DNA from: Reticulascus tulasneorum | Lineage: Eukaryota; Ascomycota; Sordariomycetes; Glomerellales; Reticulascaceae | Direction of reading: 5' to 3' | DNA length: 64,000 bases | Assembly: GCA_001557505.1 (NCBI GenBank) | Contig: LSAX01000005.1 | Coordinates: 1,178,001 to 1,242,000, forward strand | Shown here: in pieces, positions 1 through 11,851 of the stretch | Layout of the letters: each line of letters opens with the position of its first letter | Position numbering within the stretch: the stretch's first letter is position 1 | The notes under the pieces: model-generated | Told to the model about the DNA's origin: nothing | Seen by the model: only the letters and a program-made list of their open reading frames with translations | Database searches by the model: none | Program-made: the position numbers and the translations under genes

Positions 1-488
1 TGGTTAGTTGTTGGATGACATGGGGTTGCGGTCGTTTCGGGAAAATACGGCCGTTGTAATTAGTTCGTCGAGACGTAAGTTATGCAGGGTTTCTTGTTGC
101 AGCCTAGTGAAGAGATTGCCAAGACATCGAGGACTTCCCCTTACGGATTAGTTAGATACTTCCAGACAGGTACTTCCCAAGTCGGATGGTATAGTCACGT
201 TTTATATCACCGCTACAGCAATCCTGAGCTCGAATGAGAACTGGATTGTGATCTCTGACACGCGTACAAGAGACACGGATTTCTAAGGACTTATGCATCG
301 GCATGAAAGGGACTTGTAAGCAGCGTCCATCATGCCATATATAAATACATACTCTGGCCTGGCCTCTGCTCGTCTTGCAGCGCTTCACATTGCTCATATC
401 AAGCATAACTTCAAGTATCTTTCCATACAATACAACTCTATCGTCCCTTTGTCCTGTTCTCTCCTAAGCCTGTCAATCGAAGCCCAAC
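1..488. other. 5' flank of the SDR gene, no gene seen
   Basis: No convincing coding sequence lies here; the open frames are short and show no family resemblance. A TATA-like run (tatataaataca) near 336-348 sits about 145 bases before the start codon of the following dehydrogenase and is a plausible core promoter element. The pyrimidine-rich stretch just before 489 resembles the leader of many fungal genes. Confidence 0.4.
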
Positions 489-1608
489 ATGGCCGTCGCC
501 TCCAAGGACATGCCTACACTGCCGAAAAACTTTGGCTCCGTCTTCTGGAACAACCAGTTCCGCGTCAAAATCGAGATACCCGATCCAGAAACTTCCCCAA
601 GTCTGAAAGGCAAGACTGCTATAGTGACCGGCTCCAACACTGGCCTCGGTTTCGAAGCGGCGAGGCAACTCCTGACTCTTGGCCTGTCCCAACTTATCAT
701 TGCTGTACGATCGAGTGACAAAGGCAAGGCTGCAGCTGAAAAGCTTCGCCTTGTGAATCCTTCGGCGGATGTACAAGTCTGGGTAGTGGACATGGAGTCG
801 TACGACTCCATCTTGGCGTTTGTCCGCAAATGCGATTCCGATCTCTCGCGAATACACTACGTCATCCTGAACGCAGGCCTCATGAACCTCGAGTTCGCCC
901 TAACCCGTGATACTGGACACGAGCAAGTCATCCAGGTCAACCACATTAGCACGATCTTGCTCACGATACTCCTGCTTCCCGTTCTGAAATCCAAGTCAGC
1001 CCCGGGCAGCCCCCCCACATTGACGGTTGTTAATTCCGTTATGGCGCACCTGGCCAAGTTCCCGAACCGCCATCAGCGACCACTCCTGTCTTCTTTTGAC
1101 GACCCAAAAACTCTCCCATTCAATGTTTCCGAAAGATACGGCGTGTCCAAGCTTCTGTGCCAGCTATTCCTAGTGAAACTGTCGGAGCAGATAAAGTCCG
1201 AGGACGTCGTTATTAATATGGTCGATCCGGGCGCGACCAAGCGGACTGGTCTCTCTCGCCAGGCAAAGGGGCCAATGCGAATAGCGGGAATGATATTCAG
1301 CGGAGTCGCGGGTAGGCCAGTAGGAAGAGGTGCTGCAACATATGTTGATGCCGTACTGTCGCACGGCCAAGAATCGCACGGTTGTTTTCTCATGAATAAT
1401 CAGATCGCGCCGTAAGTATGAGCTCCTTTCTATCGGTCGACTAAACAATTGACCCCTTAGGGTAGACCTAACAAAGACAATGGACGGCAGGCTTGCAACT
1501 TTTTACTACACTCCTGACGGCAAGAAAGCGATGGAAGTAGTCTGGAATGAGACTTTGAAAGAGTTGAGCTTTGCCAACGTGGAAGGTGTATTGGCTGCAA
1601 TGAAGTAA
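489..1608 (+). CDS. Short-chain dehydrogenase/reductase (SDR), retinol-dehydrogenase-like
   Basis: Two exons, 489-1411 and 1461-1608, joined across a 49-nt intron (gtaagt...ccttag), give 356 residues. The Rossmann fold of the classical SDR family is shown by TGSNTGLG at about residues 47-54 (cofactor binding), NAGL near 127 and the catalytic YGVSK near 217; a Ser just after NSVMAHLA is in the place expected for the rest of the catalytic triad. The product should oxidise or reduce an alcohol/ketone using NAD(P)(H). No signal peptide is seen, so it is probably cytosolic. The 46-residue N-terminal extension before the cofactor motif is typical of fungal retinol-dehydrogenase/WWOX-like reductases. 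The substrate cannot be told from sequence. It is convergent with the rhamnosidase gene and no biosynthetic core gene is nearby. Confidence 0.88.
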
Positions 1609-1887
1609 TCACAGCACAAGGTATCATGTCGTTCTTAAATACATCACCCGGTATTGAAATCTCCTATCAATGCCCATACTCGAGCTATGGCACTCAATAT
1701 CTGAGCATTTGAACTCCCGATGAACGAAGGCATGTTCCTCAACGTCGGTTTGAGATAATTCTATTGTAGCAGACCAGGCAACGCAAAGACGTATAACTGC
1801 ACGGCTACATCGTATCAAGCGGTAAAGCTAATGACAAACAGGACCTGATTGGCCCTACCTCTCTTCCACAGCGCCACCAAGCAGTGC

Positions 1888-4491
1888 TTATGGGGCCACA
1901 TACGCCGGGTCGGAGAACTCATGTGTCCCCGACCCAACTTCCGTGACTTCCCCTCCACCTGGCAACGTCACAATAGCCTTGGTGTTTGGTGGGACGACAA
2001 GCGTCAAATGGAACCCATTATCTACCTTCCACTTTGTGCTGACCTCTCCATACCCACTGATGAATTTGGCACTGGCGCTCGTGATGCCGCCGCCGGGAAT
2101 CGGGGACACAGTGATCACTTTCCAACCTGGCTCGGCGGGCGCGATACCGCCAATGGTCTGATGTATCCAGTTGGCGACAGAACCAAACGCGTAATGGTTG
2201 AAACTGGTCATGCTGCCGGTATTGACGGTGCCGTCAGGGAGAAGGCTGTCCCAGCGCTCCCATGTGGTGGTGCCGTTCTGTACGACCTGGTAAAGCCACG
2301 AAGGCACGCGAGTCTGCAGCAGCATACTGTAGAAATCTTCCGTGGCATTAATGCTACGCAGTGCAGATCCAAGAGATGGAGTCCCCGCGAAGCCAGTGCC
2401 GACGAGGTAGTCATTCTCAGCGACAATAGACCTCAGGGTCTCGGCGGCCGCAGCCCTTTCTGTCTCATCGGTATACAGACCGAAATCCAGTGCTAGGGCA
2501 TATGCGGTTTGGGTCCTATTAGCTAGTTGACCATTGACAATCCATGCATCATGGAACTTGCCAACCAAGTCGTCGTGTGATGCTTGATGCTTCGCAGCCA
2601 CGTCGTCACGACCGAGATAGGTGCCCATTTGCGCCAGGAACTCGGTCATGCGAATCAAATACGCATCGGATACGAGGTGCTTTGCAGTTGTGGCTCCCCC
2701 CGCATCTTCAGGTGGTGCCAAGGGGTCCAACCAATCCGCAAACTGAAACGTATTCCGATCCCATAGCCCGACTTCGTTTCGAGGAATTCCAACTTCAATC
2801 CACCCAACGCTCTGTGGAAAGTGCTCCTCAAGCATTCCGAGATCTCCAAACGAAGTAAAGAGATTCCAGGGGTTGCCCACAGCCACATCGCCCCAAACGG
2901 ATAGTGCGTCAAACCCGGAATCTGGTGGAATCACCGGGATGAATGATGGTACTCTCATAGCCCCATTGCGTTGCATCTCAGCCCACACATCCCTATGCCA
3001 GCCTCTCCAGAACCCAGCAGTGTTGTACAGAAAGTTGGAGGTAGGCCCAAATGCGTGTGCGTCTCCCGTCCATCCGAATCGCTCGTCACGCTGGGGACAG
3101 TCGGTTGGTAGAGAAAGGAAGTTGCCCTTCATTGACCATCGTACATTGCTGTGGAAGCGATTCAAGAGCTCATGGGACGATTCAAACCACCCTGTCTGCT
3201 CAAGATCGGAATGTAGCACAATGCCAATAACAGAAGTTTTGTCAAGTGGCGCACCTTCCGGCCAGCCGTCGATCTGGGCATATCGGAACCCGTGAAAGGT
3301 AAACCTAGGTTCCCAGATCTGGGTGCCGTTACCATTTAATATCAGAGTATCGGTTGCCTTGGCATTTCGAAGTGGGCCTAATGCGAGCTCGCCGTCTTCA
3401 AGAACCTCAGCGTGATGCAGGGTGATTACAGTGCCAGCTGGGCCTTCGACCGTTAGCCGCAGCCAGCCAACCATGTTTTGACCAAAATCTATGAGGGTCT
3501 TTCCGGAGGCGGATTTGAAGAACACTTCTGGTAGTCTCTCCTCCAGTTTCCTAATTGGCGGGCCGTCTGGTGGTATTAGTGCTCCTTTGAGAGACGGGAG
3601 CGGCTTGACACCAAGCCAGCCACTGCTGTTGAACTCGGTAGTTGACCACCCGGCCAAATCTTGCTCGAGCCTCGAGTCATAGACTTCTCCGTCGTAAATC
3701 TCAGAAGTAATGATAGGACCAAGACTTGCTTCCCATGAATCATCGGTCGCAATAGGAATGACGGTGCCGTTTTTCAATATGACAAGAAGCAAGGCCTGGA
3801 GAGCGACTGTGTCTCCGTAATTGTTCCTCACACCTTCACCCCATTGAAGACGTCCGGAGAACCAACCTTCGGCCACAGTCGCACCGATAGTGTTGGAACC
3901 CGATTTTACCAATTCAGTCACATCATAGGTGTCGTAGACGTGTCTGTAGTTGTATGACTGCCAGCCAGGGGCCAGGACAGCATCGCCAACCCGTATGCCA
4001 TTGATTTCAGCTTCGTAAAGTCCCGCAGCAGTAATATATAGCCGAGCAGCTGAGATGCCGCAACCAACTCTGAATGGCTTTCTCAAGTAGAGTGGTCTCT
4101 TTGGCCCATTAACCTCTGTTTGTCGGTCGGCAGTGATTGGGACCGCACCACGCCAGTCGTCACTGTTCAAGAGGCCAGTCTCAACGGAGACCCAGTCGGA
4201 CCACGGGGTAGACGGTTGTCCGGGCTGTCCATGAGCCCGAACCCGCACAGTGGCAGACTCAGCAGTGCCGAGAGAGACATCTGGCCAAGAGACGTAGAGA
4301 GAATCGGTAGAGTTGACGCTAAATGAGCTGGGCTGGTTTATAGAACCCTTCGTGATTTCAATGTCGTAAGCACTCTGCTCCCAGTTGGTAGCATCACCAC
4401 TGAACCTCCACGAGATGCGAGGTTCTGCTTCGGCGATGCCTATGGCCTCTCGGTGGTGCTCGAAGGCTATTTGTGTGATTGAGACTGCCAT
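1888..4491 (-). CDS. GH78 alpha-L-rhamnosidase
   Basis: Single exon of 867 residues starting MAVSITQI. The order of parts fits the Bac_rhamnosid family: N-terminal beta domains, an accessory domain with W-x-S-Y-x-Y-R around residue 175, the (alpha/alpha)6 barrel with the signature CPQRDERFGWTGDA at about 465-478, WGDV near 532, and a C-terminal beta domain. The acidic residues within the DER motif are in the region used for catalysis in this family. It should release terminal L-rhamnose from plant glycosides or rhamnogalacturonan. No signal peptide is visible at this start, unlike many secreted fungal GH78 enzymes, so action on imported or intracellular rhamnosides is inferred. Length is normal for the family and the frame is intact. 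Confidence 0.9.
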   Translation of the reverse strand: MAVSITQIAFEHHREAIGIAEAEPRISWRFSGDATNWEQSAYDIEITKGSINQPSSFSVNSTDSLYVSWPDVSLGTAESATVRVRAHGQPGQPSTPWSDWVSVETGLLNSDDWRGAVPITADRQTEVNGPKRPLYLRKPFRVGCGISAARLYITAAGLYEAEINGIRVGDAVLAPGWQSYNYRHVYDTYDVTELVKSGSNTIGATVAEGWFSGRLQWGEGVRNNYGDTVALQALLLVILKNGTVIPIATDDSWEASLGPIITSEIYDGEVYDSRLEQDLAGWSTTEFNSSGWLGVKPLPSLKGALIPPDGPPIRKLEERLPEVFFKSASGKTLIDFGQNMVGWLRLTVEGPAGTVITLHHAEVLEDGELALGPLRNAKATDTLILNGNGTQIWEPRFTFHGFRYAQIDGWPEGAPLDKTSVIGIVLHSDLEQTGWFESSHELLNRFHSNVRWSMKGNFLSLPTDCPQRDERFGWTGDAHAFGPTSNFLYNTAGFWRGWHRDVWAEMQRNGAMRVPSFIPVIPPDSGFDALSVWGDVAVGNPWNLFTSFGDLGMLEEHFPQSVGWIEVGIPRNEVGLWDRNTFQFADWLDPLAPPEDAGGATTAKHLVSDAYLIRMTEFLAQMGTYLGRDDVAAKHQASHDDLVGKFHDAWIVNGQLANRTQTAYALALDFGLYTDETERAAAAETLRSIVAENDYLVGTGFAGTPSLGSALRSINATEDFYSMLLQTRVPSWLYQVVQNGTTTWERWDSLLPDGTVNTGSMTSFNHYAFGSVANWIHQTIGGIAPAEPGWKVITVSPIPGGGITSASAKFISGYGEVSTKWKVDNGFHLTLVVPPNTKAIVTLPGGGEVTEVGSGTHEFSDPAYVAP

Positions 4492-6660
4492 GCTGTTTTT
4501 GATTCACATTTTAAGCAGCTGCCCATATTAGCAAACGGGGTGTACGGAGATATGAAGGTATGACTTCTCATATAGTTTGCCAGGAACCTGCGGGTGGAGT
4601 CCCTCCAAAGTGACTACAGTATGCTACCTACGCAGAGTATACACGCGTAGCATAGAAGCAGCCTACGGCTTCGTTACTATTGGCCTGAAGGAGTTCTAGT
4701 CGGCCATCTTTTATCCGAAGCAGTGGCTGGAGTGGCAAATCAACATACAGATCCGGCATCTAGATACATCCCGGATGGGTCATAATGGTGTGTCTGGGAG
4801 TCAAGCAAGGAACTTTGTGGAGCACAACTGGTGCAGAATACCACCCTCCGTTCCGACATTGAGACGAAGCCCGAGGTTCTCATAACTCGTCTCCAACTTC
4901 GGTTCAAAGTGAACGAGAGAATGCCAGAATTGAGCGATGATCGCATACCCTATGCATCCATCTCACCTGCTTTCCCCGCAGGTATGAAATCCTTTACCAA
5001 AGTTCCCCGCAATGTCATCTTAAGGTACCTTACCTTACTCGGGAACCCTGGATGCAGCACCGTTAGCCTACGCAGTCTTCCCAATGTGCTAACAGGACAG
5101 GGGCGTGATATTCTACACATCTTTAATCGGCCCGGGGGGGTGGCGGGTCGCTTCGTTGCTAGCTTTGAGAATAAAAACCCGAGACGCCCGAGGTCATCCG
5201 TCACGGGGCGGGTAGACCTTGGTACCAAGTGAAATCGTTTGGTACCTTGATGTCTAAAAGCCCTTCCCGTCAAGCTACTCTTACAACTTGGAACTGATAC
5301 CCAACAATTGTTGATGCAGAATAGATGTTAAATCGGGTTGTAACTAAATACCTAGTGCTCATTGATTGTCAACATGTCCCCGAAGGTCATTTTAAGACAT
5401 CATAGAGGCGGGGATCCTGAACGCCTCCATGATGAATGCGGAGCGGGAACAGGAGATCGACACTAAACATTGCGGGGTATAGCCACTACCCCGACACTAA
5501 TTACCGTTGCGATGGTCAAACGGCAAGTGAATACTCCCGTACGGGGTCCTTCTTAACTCCACTGGCAGGGGTTGCACCTTCGAGACAACCAAAGATGATG
5601 AGTTGCTGGGTGCAAAGTCAAGAGCGATGTCACTGCCATAGCTCATTGGACCTAGGTACGGCTTGGAGACGCGGCGCATTACACGGGCTTAGGCGAGTAG
5701 GCGGTGTTTGAAGCAAGAATTGCTTGAAGGCCGCCTTGTAATAACCCGAAATTGATTTAGGAAAGGTTCTTTGGTACTTGGCAATAATATACAGGTAATC
5801 ATATGCTAGAGAACAAACCGGCATGGCCGTTGCTCCTTGCGAGGCGCACCTAGTCCACCTGGCAACACCTTTCGCTCGAATACAACGTGCTTTTGCCAGG
5901 TCTTTCCCCTCGCAATCTGGCGACAGAAGTGATCGAATAAAGGCCATATGAAAGTGGCCCTCACATCCTGAGCATCAACCACTTCATAGCCCACTGAGAT
6001 ACTGGTAGTTCAATTGGGTTTAATCATGCTACACCTGCTTTTGATCAAGCCTCTAAAGTACGGGTGATTACCTTGTTGCTGCGATATCAGTCGTAGTGTC
6101 GACCCGGGGCAAATCTGGCATCCTATTTCGGCCAGTATTGCATGTATACAGGTATTGTCGGTCGCGATGATAGAGAAAGATTTGTTGACCGAAGTCAATA
6201 CTGCTGATTAGAGCAAACGGTTGATGTTACCTTCGAGTGGGGTATGGTATAAACGCAGACAGACGATTTGAGGCTAGCATTAAGTTCGAGCAAATCATGG
6301 CGGCAGGGTGGTGAACACAGGTGGAATACGATGATTCTTGCTATAACATGAGCTCCCAAGCACTTAGGCTGGCAATAACAAGTTCACGTCTCTACCATTT
6401 ATTATGCCTACGCCATCTAGGGCAGAAGACAGAGCAAGAAAATGGATGAAGAGAAGACTTCAACGGTGTATTTCCATCAGGGTGCGTAGCGCTTTAATTA
6501 CTAGACTGCTTCAAGTACTATGATAACGGTTCAGACATAACTTGCAGTCGTACTTCGAACTGTCACTAGCAGCTCGTTGCTTGGCCCGGGTATAAACGCA
6601 AACAATTCCCCAGTCTCGAACGCCTCAATCAAATGATGTTGACTCAACCGTATATATGTC
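4492..6660. other. 2.2-kb stretch without recognisable gene
   Basis: Short open frames overlap on both strands (for example 4831-5232 and 4950-5273), but none shows domains, splice structure or codon periodicity I trust. The sequence is of mixed composition with several stretches such as ggtacctta and a run of G near 5133. The part next to 4491 must hold the rhamnosidase promoter. I see no transposon ends or RNA gene. Confidence 0.35.
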
Positions 6661-7578
6661 TCAGCCATACACGACATTTTGGGGCATACCAAGCTTGGTC
6701 AGACAGTAGGTGAAGTTGTCGATGGTGGCATTTCGATTCGGATTTACGTCGTAGAGGCATTTCGTCAAGAAGCTCAGGGCATTGTGCCCTGTGATTTTCG
6801 CATCAAATCTGGCGGCGAGTTCAGATCTTTGCCACATCCCTCTCTGTGGTCCGCCCAACCAGCCCGCCATGATGAGCCCAAAAAAGACGAACGAGAGAAG
6901 GAAGTGGTAAAGTATAATGGTGGCCGCCTCGTAATCCACCTGCTCCTTGCTACGTTTTGGTGGTGTCTCGTCTTCTTGTGGCTCTGGTGTTGGCTGAGTT
7001 CCGGATTGCGGCGAGACTCCGCAGAAGAGGAGGGAAATCATCTGAAACTCAACTTAGAACACAAATCTCTCATAGTGTAGTTGAAGGAATGTGAGGGGAT
7101 ATTGTCTACTACTTACAGCAGCGAACATGAAGGCAGCGTATTGAGCGAACACTAGGAAGAAGGACAAGATCGCAAGTTGCAGCTTGTCGTGGCCGGATAC
7201 GCTTAAGGTCGGCAAGCTGATTATAACGGCAGGGAACGGCCAGAAGACGAGGATGATTCGCAGCCAAGTGGGAAGTCTCCTTATGCCTTTTCGTACATTA
7301 CTTGAGCGGGATTCCTCGTTCAGGGAAGTGGCGGCGAGGCTACGCGCAGCGTCGGAGGCCAGGAGCGGGGATACATCAGACTCGGCGGCCAGCAGCCGGG
7401 CCCCAGAGTCATATGATGGAGGAGCTGGCTCGAATGCCTCCGCTGCCGCCGTGGCTCGGATTTCCTCGCGCACGACAGCCCGAACCTCTTCTCGTATAAG
7501 GCGCTGGAGCCCAGCCCGCTCAGATTGCCCTCCAGCGGTGGACTCGATGTCAGTGTCGCTATCGCTGAGAAGTCCCAT
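6661..7578 (-). CDS. Putative multi-pass membrane protein, unknown function
   Basis: Two exons, 7578-7117 and 7041-6661, with a 75-nt phase-0 intron (gtaagt...tttcag), give 280 residues. The N-terminal half is charged and rich in Glu, Arg and Ala, with a likely short amphipathic helix (REEVRAVVREEIRA) near residues 30-43. Three hydrophobic segments follow: WLRIILVFWPFPAVIISLPT, a segment around LAILSFFLVFAQYAAFMF running into MISLLF across the intron, and one around ILYHFLLSFVFFGLIMAG. The C-terminal tail holds two cysteines. I do not recognise the family. It lies just downstream of another membrane protein gene on the same strand; shared function is only a guess from adjacency. Confidence 0.7.
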
Positions 7579-8072
7579 TTTGCAAGTAAATTATCGACCG
7601 CAAAAAAAGACGTTGAAGATGTTGGGAAATGTGCCAATACGTTGAAAAGGCTGCACAAGCCTACAAATACTCTGTCGTTGGTTGGAGAGGCGGGGAATAA
7701 TCACGCCGCCTACGCTGCGCCTTACTAGGCTTTCATGATGGGCTGCATATGCCACTCGATTCCGCCTGACCCATTTATCTATGTTGGCCAAGACACCACG
7801 CATGCGGATGTCTTCGTTCGCTGCGCCACGCGCCGCCATGGTCGCCCCTCAGTGGTTGGTTTCGCTAAGGTCCAGCCAACACTGCAACGGAATGCGCTCC
7901 GAAGTCATTGTATTCAAACCTATGGCGGGCCTCCTTCTGTAAAGTAACTGTTGACGCACTTGAGTTTAAATTTCGCCTCGTCTTGGTGGGGTGCACAAGC
8001 CATAACATACTAAATGTCAGGCTTAAATGATGAAAACAGTGAACTCTTAAGGTTATCTAGCCAAGATTGAGG
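7579..8072. other. Intergenic region between two membrane protein genes
   Basis: Spacer between two co-oriented genes on the minus strand; it must carry the promoter of the downstream gene and the 3' end of the upstream gene. No further gene or repeat is supported. Confidence 0.4.
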
Positions 8073-10527
8073 TTATGCCGAGTCAACAACAGGTAGTTCA
8101 ACTCTGGGGGTGCTGTCCTGTTGTACTGGTCTTGTCTCCATGGAGGTCTCTTCATCAGTGGTGTGGGCGCTGTGTAATGATTGTCGATCATTTGAGGTTC
8201 TCCTTGCCAGACTGTCCGTGGTCGAGACTGGCAGCTCAATCGTGACGGCCGGGCTTAGGTTGCCGGTTGAGCTTTGTGCATCCGTCGCACGCACTCGGAG
8301 CCCATTCTTCTCCCTCTTCTGACTTTCCTCAGACGATAGTCGTAATCTGGGGTGCTCCTGATCTAAGATATCTAGCAAAGCCAGCTTCTCACCAAACTGA
8401 GTGGTAGGCACGGTATCTGCAGCATCAGACCACGTTCCTGCACCGATCCCTTCGTGACCGAGTCGTTGGAGCTGCAAGGCATCATTTGTCCGCCACTCAA
8501 GTTGTTGATACGGTTTTATGCCACGCCTCTTTCTAAGCATGGACATGAGCGGGTCAAGCAGGAAGGAGACAAGTACGATAATACTCCCAAGAACAATGAT
8601 AAACATGATACCGAACATACTAAAAGACGTGTATAGAGTGGTGAGGATTTTCTGAATTTAATGTTGTTAACTTAAACATTCTTTGGCTGAATATGAACAC
8701 TGCTTACCTGGTTGCTACAAAGGCTTGATTCCTCTGTATTATTTGGCTTCCGACTATACCACCGGAGAACAGCAGAATCTGCTGGTCCAACCGCGGTGTC
8801 GATGAATGCACTTTGGAGAGCGGCAAGAGATATGTCGTTCCAATTCTGCACGTCTAGCATCCATTGATTTTCAGGAAGCGAGCCTTGAAGGCCTAAAAGC
8901 GACAGCCCGTCTCTCGAAAGAAGTGAGAAGGCAGCAAGGCTTGCAACGATATCGGGAATGAGTCCCTCCGTACCAAATGCTGCAAGAAACGCCCAATATG
9001 TTCGGCGGAACGCCTTGTCTATGTCAGGGAACGGGGAGAAGTTTTCGTAATCGGAAAACCCGAAGAATGCGTCAAGCGGGCTGCATATAGATCCCCTAGA
9101 AGGAGTGTAACAGAACTGGTTGCGAACTTTGCAGCCTAGAGGCGATGCTGCTTGATCCTGCATATATACTTCAGCTCCCTCGTGGTAGGTACCGTTCTCG
9201 TCGACGATTCGTTGCTGTGCCGCCCACTGCGTTGCCTGGTACCACGGGTCCGTGACGGCGGAGGAGTAGCCGACTCTGTTAGCGGACAAGAAGTATAAGC
9301 CGATGTCTGAGTCTCCGGGCTCGAACTCTGGGATCGGCATGAACCATGATGAGCCGTTTACAAGTTCTCCCTGGTAATAATACGCTGGCTTGACGCTATT
9401 TGTTGTTTAAGTATTAGCAATTAATGAAGCCATTGGCGTATCCGTGTAGTGAAGGAGTCATGGAATATTACCCAATGCTGTAGTCCGCAATGGCCCCGGT
9501 GGATGAGGCATAGAACCTGTCGTATATGCGATCATTCGAGTACTCGTATGTAAAGTTTCTCATCCCTTTCGAGCTGAAGGCCATGCCGTAGTGATATCTT
9601 GTGTACGACCGGTCTGCTGAAGCATTATACTGCGACGTATACCCTTCCGTCACCAGAGGTGCACAATGGATCAGCCTGCGATATTGAAATCTCTCATGTG
9701 GCGGTGCGTTGATACCAAAATGCTCGTGGCTGTCAATATAGCCTGTGTCTATAAACAAATTCCGGTCTTGGCTCTTGCAGAGGGCGGCGTCAAAGGGGCA
9801 ACTAGCATTGGTTTGCAGTTGGTACTGGATCTTGTCCTTAACGAACGTCCCACATCCTAGAATTCTCCTAGGCGAAGTATCATTGCGAGCATAGCACTGT
9901 TGGGCATAGTTGGCAGCATTCTTCACCATCCTTGCTCGGTAGGGCAATAAAGTCGACGCGAACTCACTTTCATCGCTCGCGGCTAGCTCGTCATAATTTA
10001 AAGCAGCGCAGTTTGCCCCAGAAAGAAGGACTTCCGTGCCGACAGAACCAGAAACCCTAGAAGAGAAGCCGCTAGCAACTGTGAAGGCAGTGAGACAGAG
10101 AATAGAAGTGGCGAGTACGACGAGAAGTCTCAAGGTAGCGCTAGCAGCGTGCTTCTTCCAAGCCAGCAGAATGTATAAAAGCGTGGCCAGTGCAGTTTCG
10201 GGGGTTGCAGAGTTGCGAAGCAAGACCTGCCGCTGGTGGTGAAGCGCATCTTGGGCCCGTTGGTTGGAATATGCGTAATGTAACACAAAGCATACAATTC
10301 TCCAGAATCGGCTGCCAACTTTTGTTTGCATTAACAGAGGGGTTCGGCTTGGGGGACGCAGCTCGATAATCTGGGACTAACGTACCGCCAGCCACAAAGA
10401 AGGCAATGAAAGCTATGAGGAGATTACCGCTCGAGCGGTCAACCGTCAATGTTGAACCAAAGACAGGACCGCGAGACCAGTTGGTCCAGACCCCGAGATA
10501 GGCCGGATAGTCTTCTGTTGAGGCCAT
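8073..10527 (-). CDS. Fungal multi-pass membrane protein, unknown function
   Basis: Four exons on the minus strand, 10527-10386, 10318-9472, 9395-8708 and 8651-8073, with introns of 67, 76 and 56 nt in phases 1, 2 and 0, give 751 residues. The layout matches a widespread uncharacterised fungal family: an N-terminal hydrophobic segment followed by a conserved FVLHY...DALHHQ...LRN region, two more membrane helices (ALATLLYILLAW; a segment around LVVLATSILCLTAFTV), a long probably lumenal or extracellular part with many Cys and N-glycosylation sequons (NDTS, NGTY, NNTE), then a C-terminal helix (GIMFIIVLGSIIVLVSFLLD) and a roughly 160-residue hydrophilic, probably cytosolic tail. Paralogues are common in ascomycete genomes, but I know of no function. 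All splice joints keep frame, so the gene looks intact. Confidence 0.8.
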
Positions 10528-11851
10528 GATAGTAGTTGGCGCGGGTTTCAGTGTGTCTCAGGACAGGACATGATATCATGCGTGGGCGTTACAGGAAACA
10601 ATGTGTGAGAGGACGGGAGGAAAGCGCAACCGACGATTACGTTCGCAACAAAGACTTCTGTCTGGTAGCAGGATAGGCCACCAAACTATTTCATTTGCTC
10701 CCATCTCTTCCTTTTAGTATTTATGTCCCAAACTCAGCCCCCATCTTTCTTTACAGAGTCAAGAGTCTGAGGGATACGCCATGAGTAGATGATGCCGAAG
10801 CTCACGGTGTGATAGCAATGCATATCACAATAGCCAATCCTGTTTTCAACGCGTAGGAAAAATGAACGCTTAATCGAGTATTATTGGTTCTGGAAGCTAT
10901 GGCTTTTATGCAGGCCTAATTCTGATGGATCGGATTGGATATGTGCTTATTCATGTGGCCCCTAGTCCAGTTCAACAACGCTGGCTGTACGTTCCGGGCC
11001 TTATATTGGTAAGCCAAGCATCCCAGATAGGATTGTTAGTCAGTTTTCGCTTGCTGCTTCTGAGGCAATTAAGTGTCTACAATAGCGATTTGGAAGGGAT
11101 CCTCGTCCACGCTTACTCAGTTCCATCACCACCAGTGCGTGTAGCTGAGGGTGATGGCGTTGCTCTCCTTCCCCTATTCGGAAAGCTTATCGAAACCCTA
11201 CAGCGCCCCCTACGTACTGTACGTTGGACGGCATTGGTAAACTAGACTCCCTATGCAATGCACGTGTTTCAAGATAGTCTGATCCAGTGGCGGTTTTCTT
11301 AATGTTCTTGACCTCATGCCTCTATATCTACGACTACGCAACCGCATCGTCACGTCTCCGAATGAGACTTTATGCGGAATCCGAGCTAATCAAGTGCTAA
11401 GGGCCCTTAATAGAGACATCAGCGTGCTAGGTAGGGTCGGGAGCTGGTAAGACATAGAAAGACGCAACCGGCATGAAAATATTAAAGATTGCAAGAGAAA
11501 TGGTAGCAGCATAGGAAAGCAGTTCCAAGACCACGTCGTCAGTATGATTAGAGATGAGCCTTCAAGACCTCCCGCAATCTTCTGTACGTGGGAGTATTCG
11601 GCTGAGGAAGTGATGCCTTGATGATTTCTATGCGGACTAAGAAAGGCGAGTACGAGAAGACGGTTTTTTCTTGTCGACGTCAGGTAATTTGCCTGGCAAC
11701 GAGAGTCAAAGATATGATAGGATGACGTGTACGAAGCAAGGATCCGTGGATGGTGAGATGCGGGGAAAGGAATATCAGTAGTAAAACTTCGACAACTGGT
11801 TAATCATTCAGCCAACATCCTCAAACCCCACGATACAGCTACGTATTCACA
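10528..11851. other. Divergent intergenic region, no gene supported
   Basis: This 1.3-kb region separates genes transcribed away from each other and so holds both promoters. One open frame at 10925-11245 could encode 106 residues but shows no recognisable domain. I see no repeat or RNA gene. Confidence 0.35.

Noticed and set aside
1849..2496. A 215-codon plus-strand frame
   Set aside because: It lies entirely inside the rhamnosidase gene on the other strand and has no domain or independent start context.
4831..5273. Overlapping 100-130 codon frames on both strands
   Set aside because: No known domain, no splice structure and mutually overlapping; judged chance open frames.
10925..11245. A 106-codon frame in the divergent intergenic region
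   Set aside because: No homology pattern, no leader features, and it sits in a region expected to hold two promoters.
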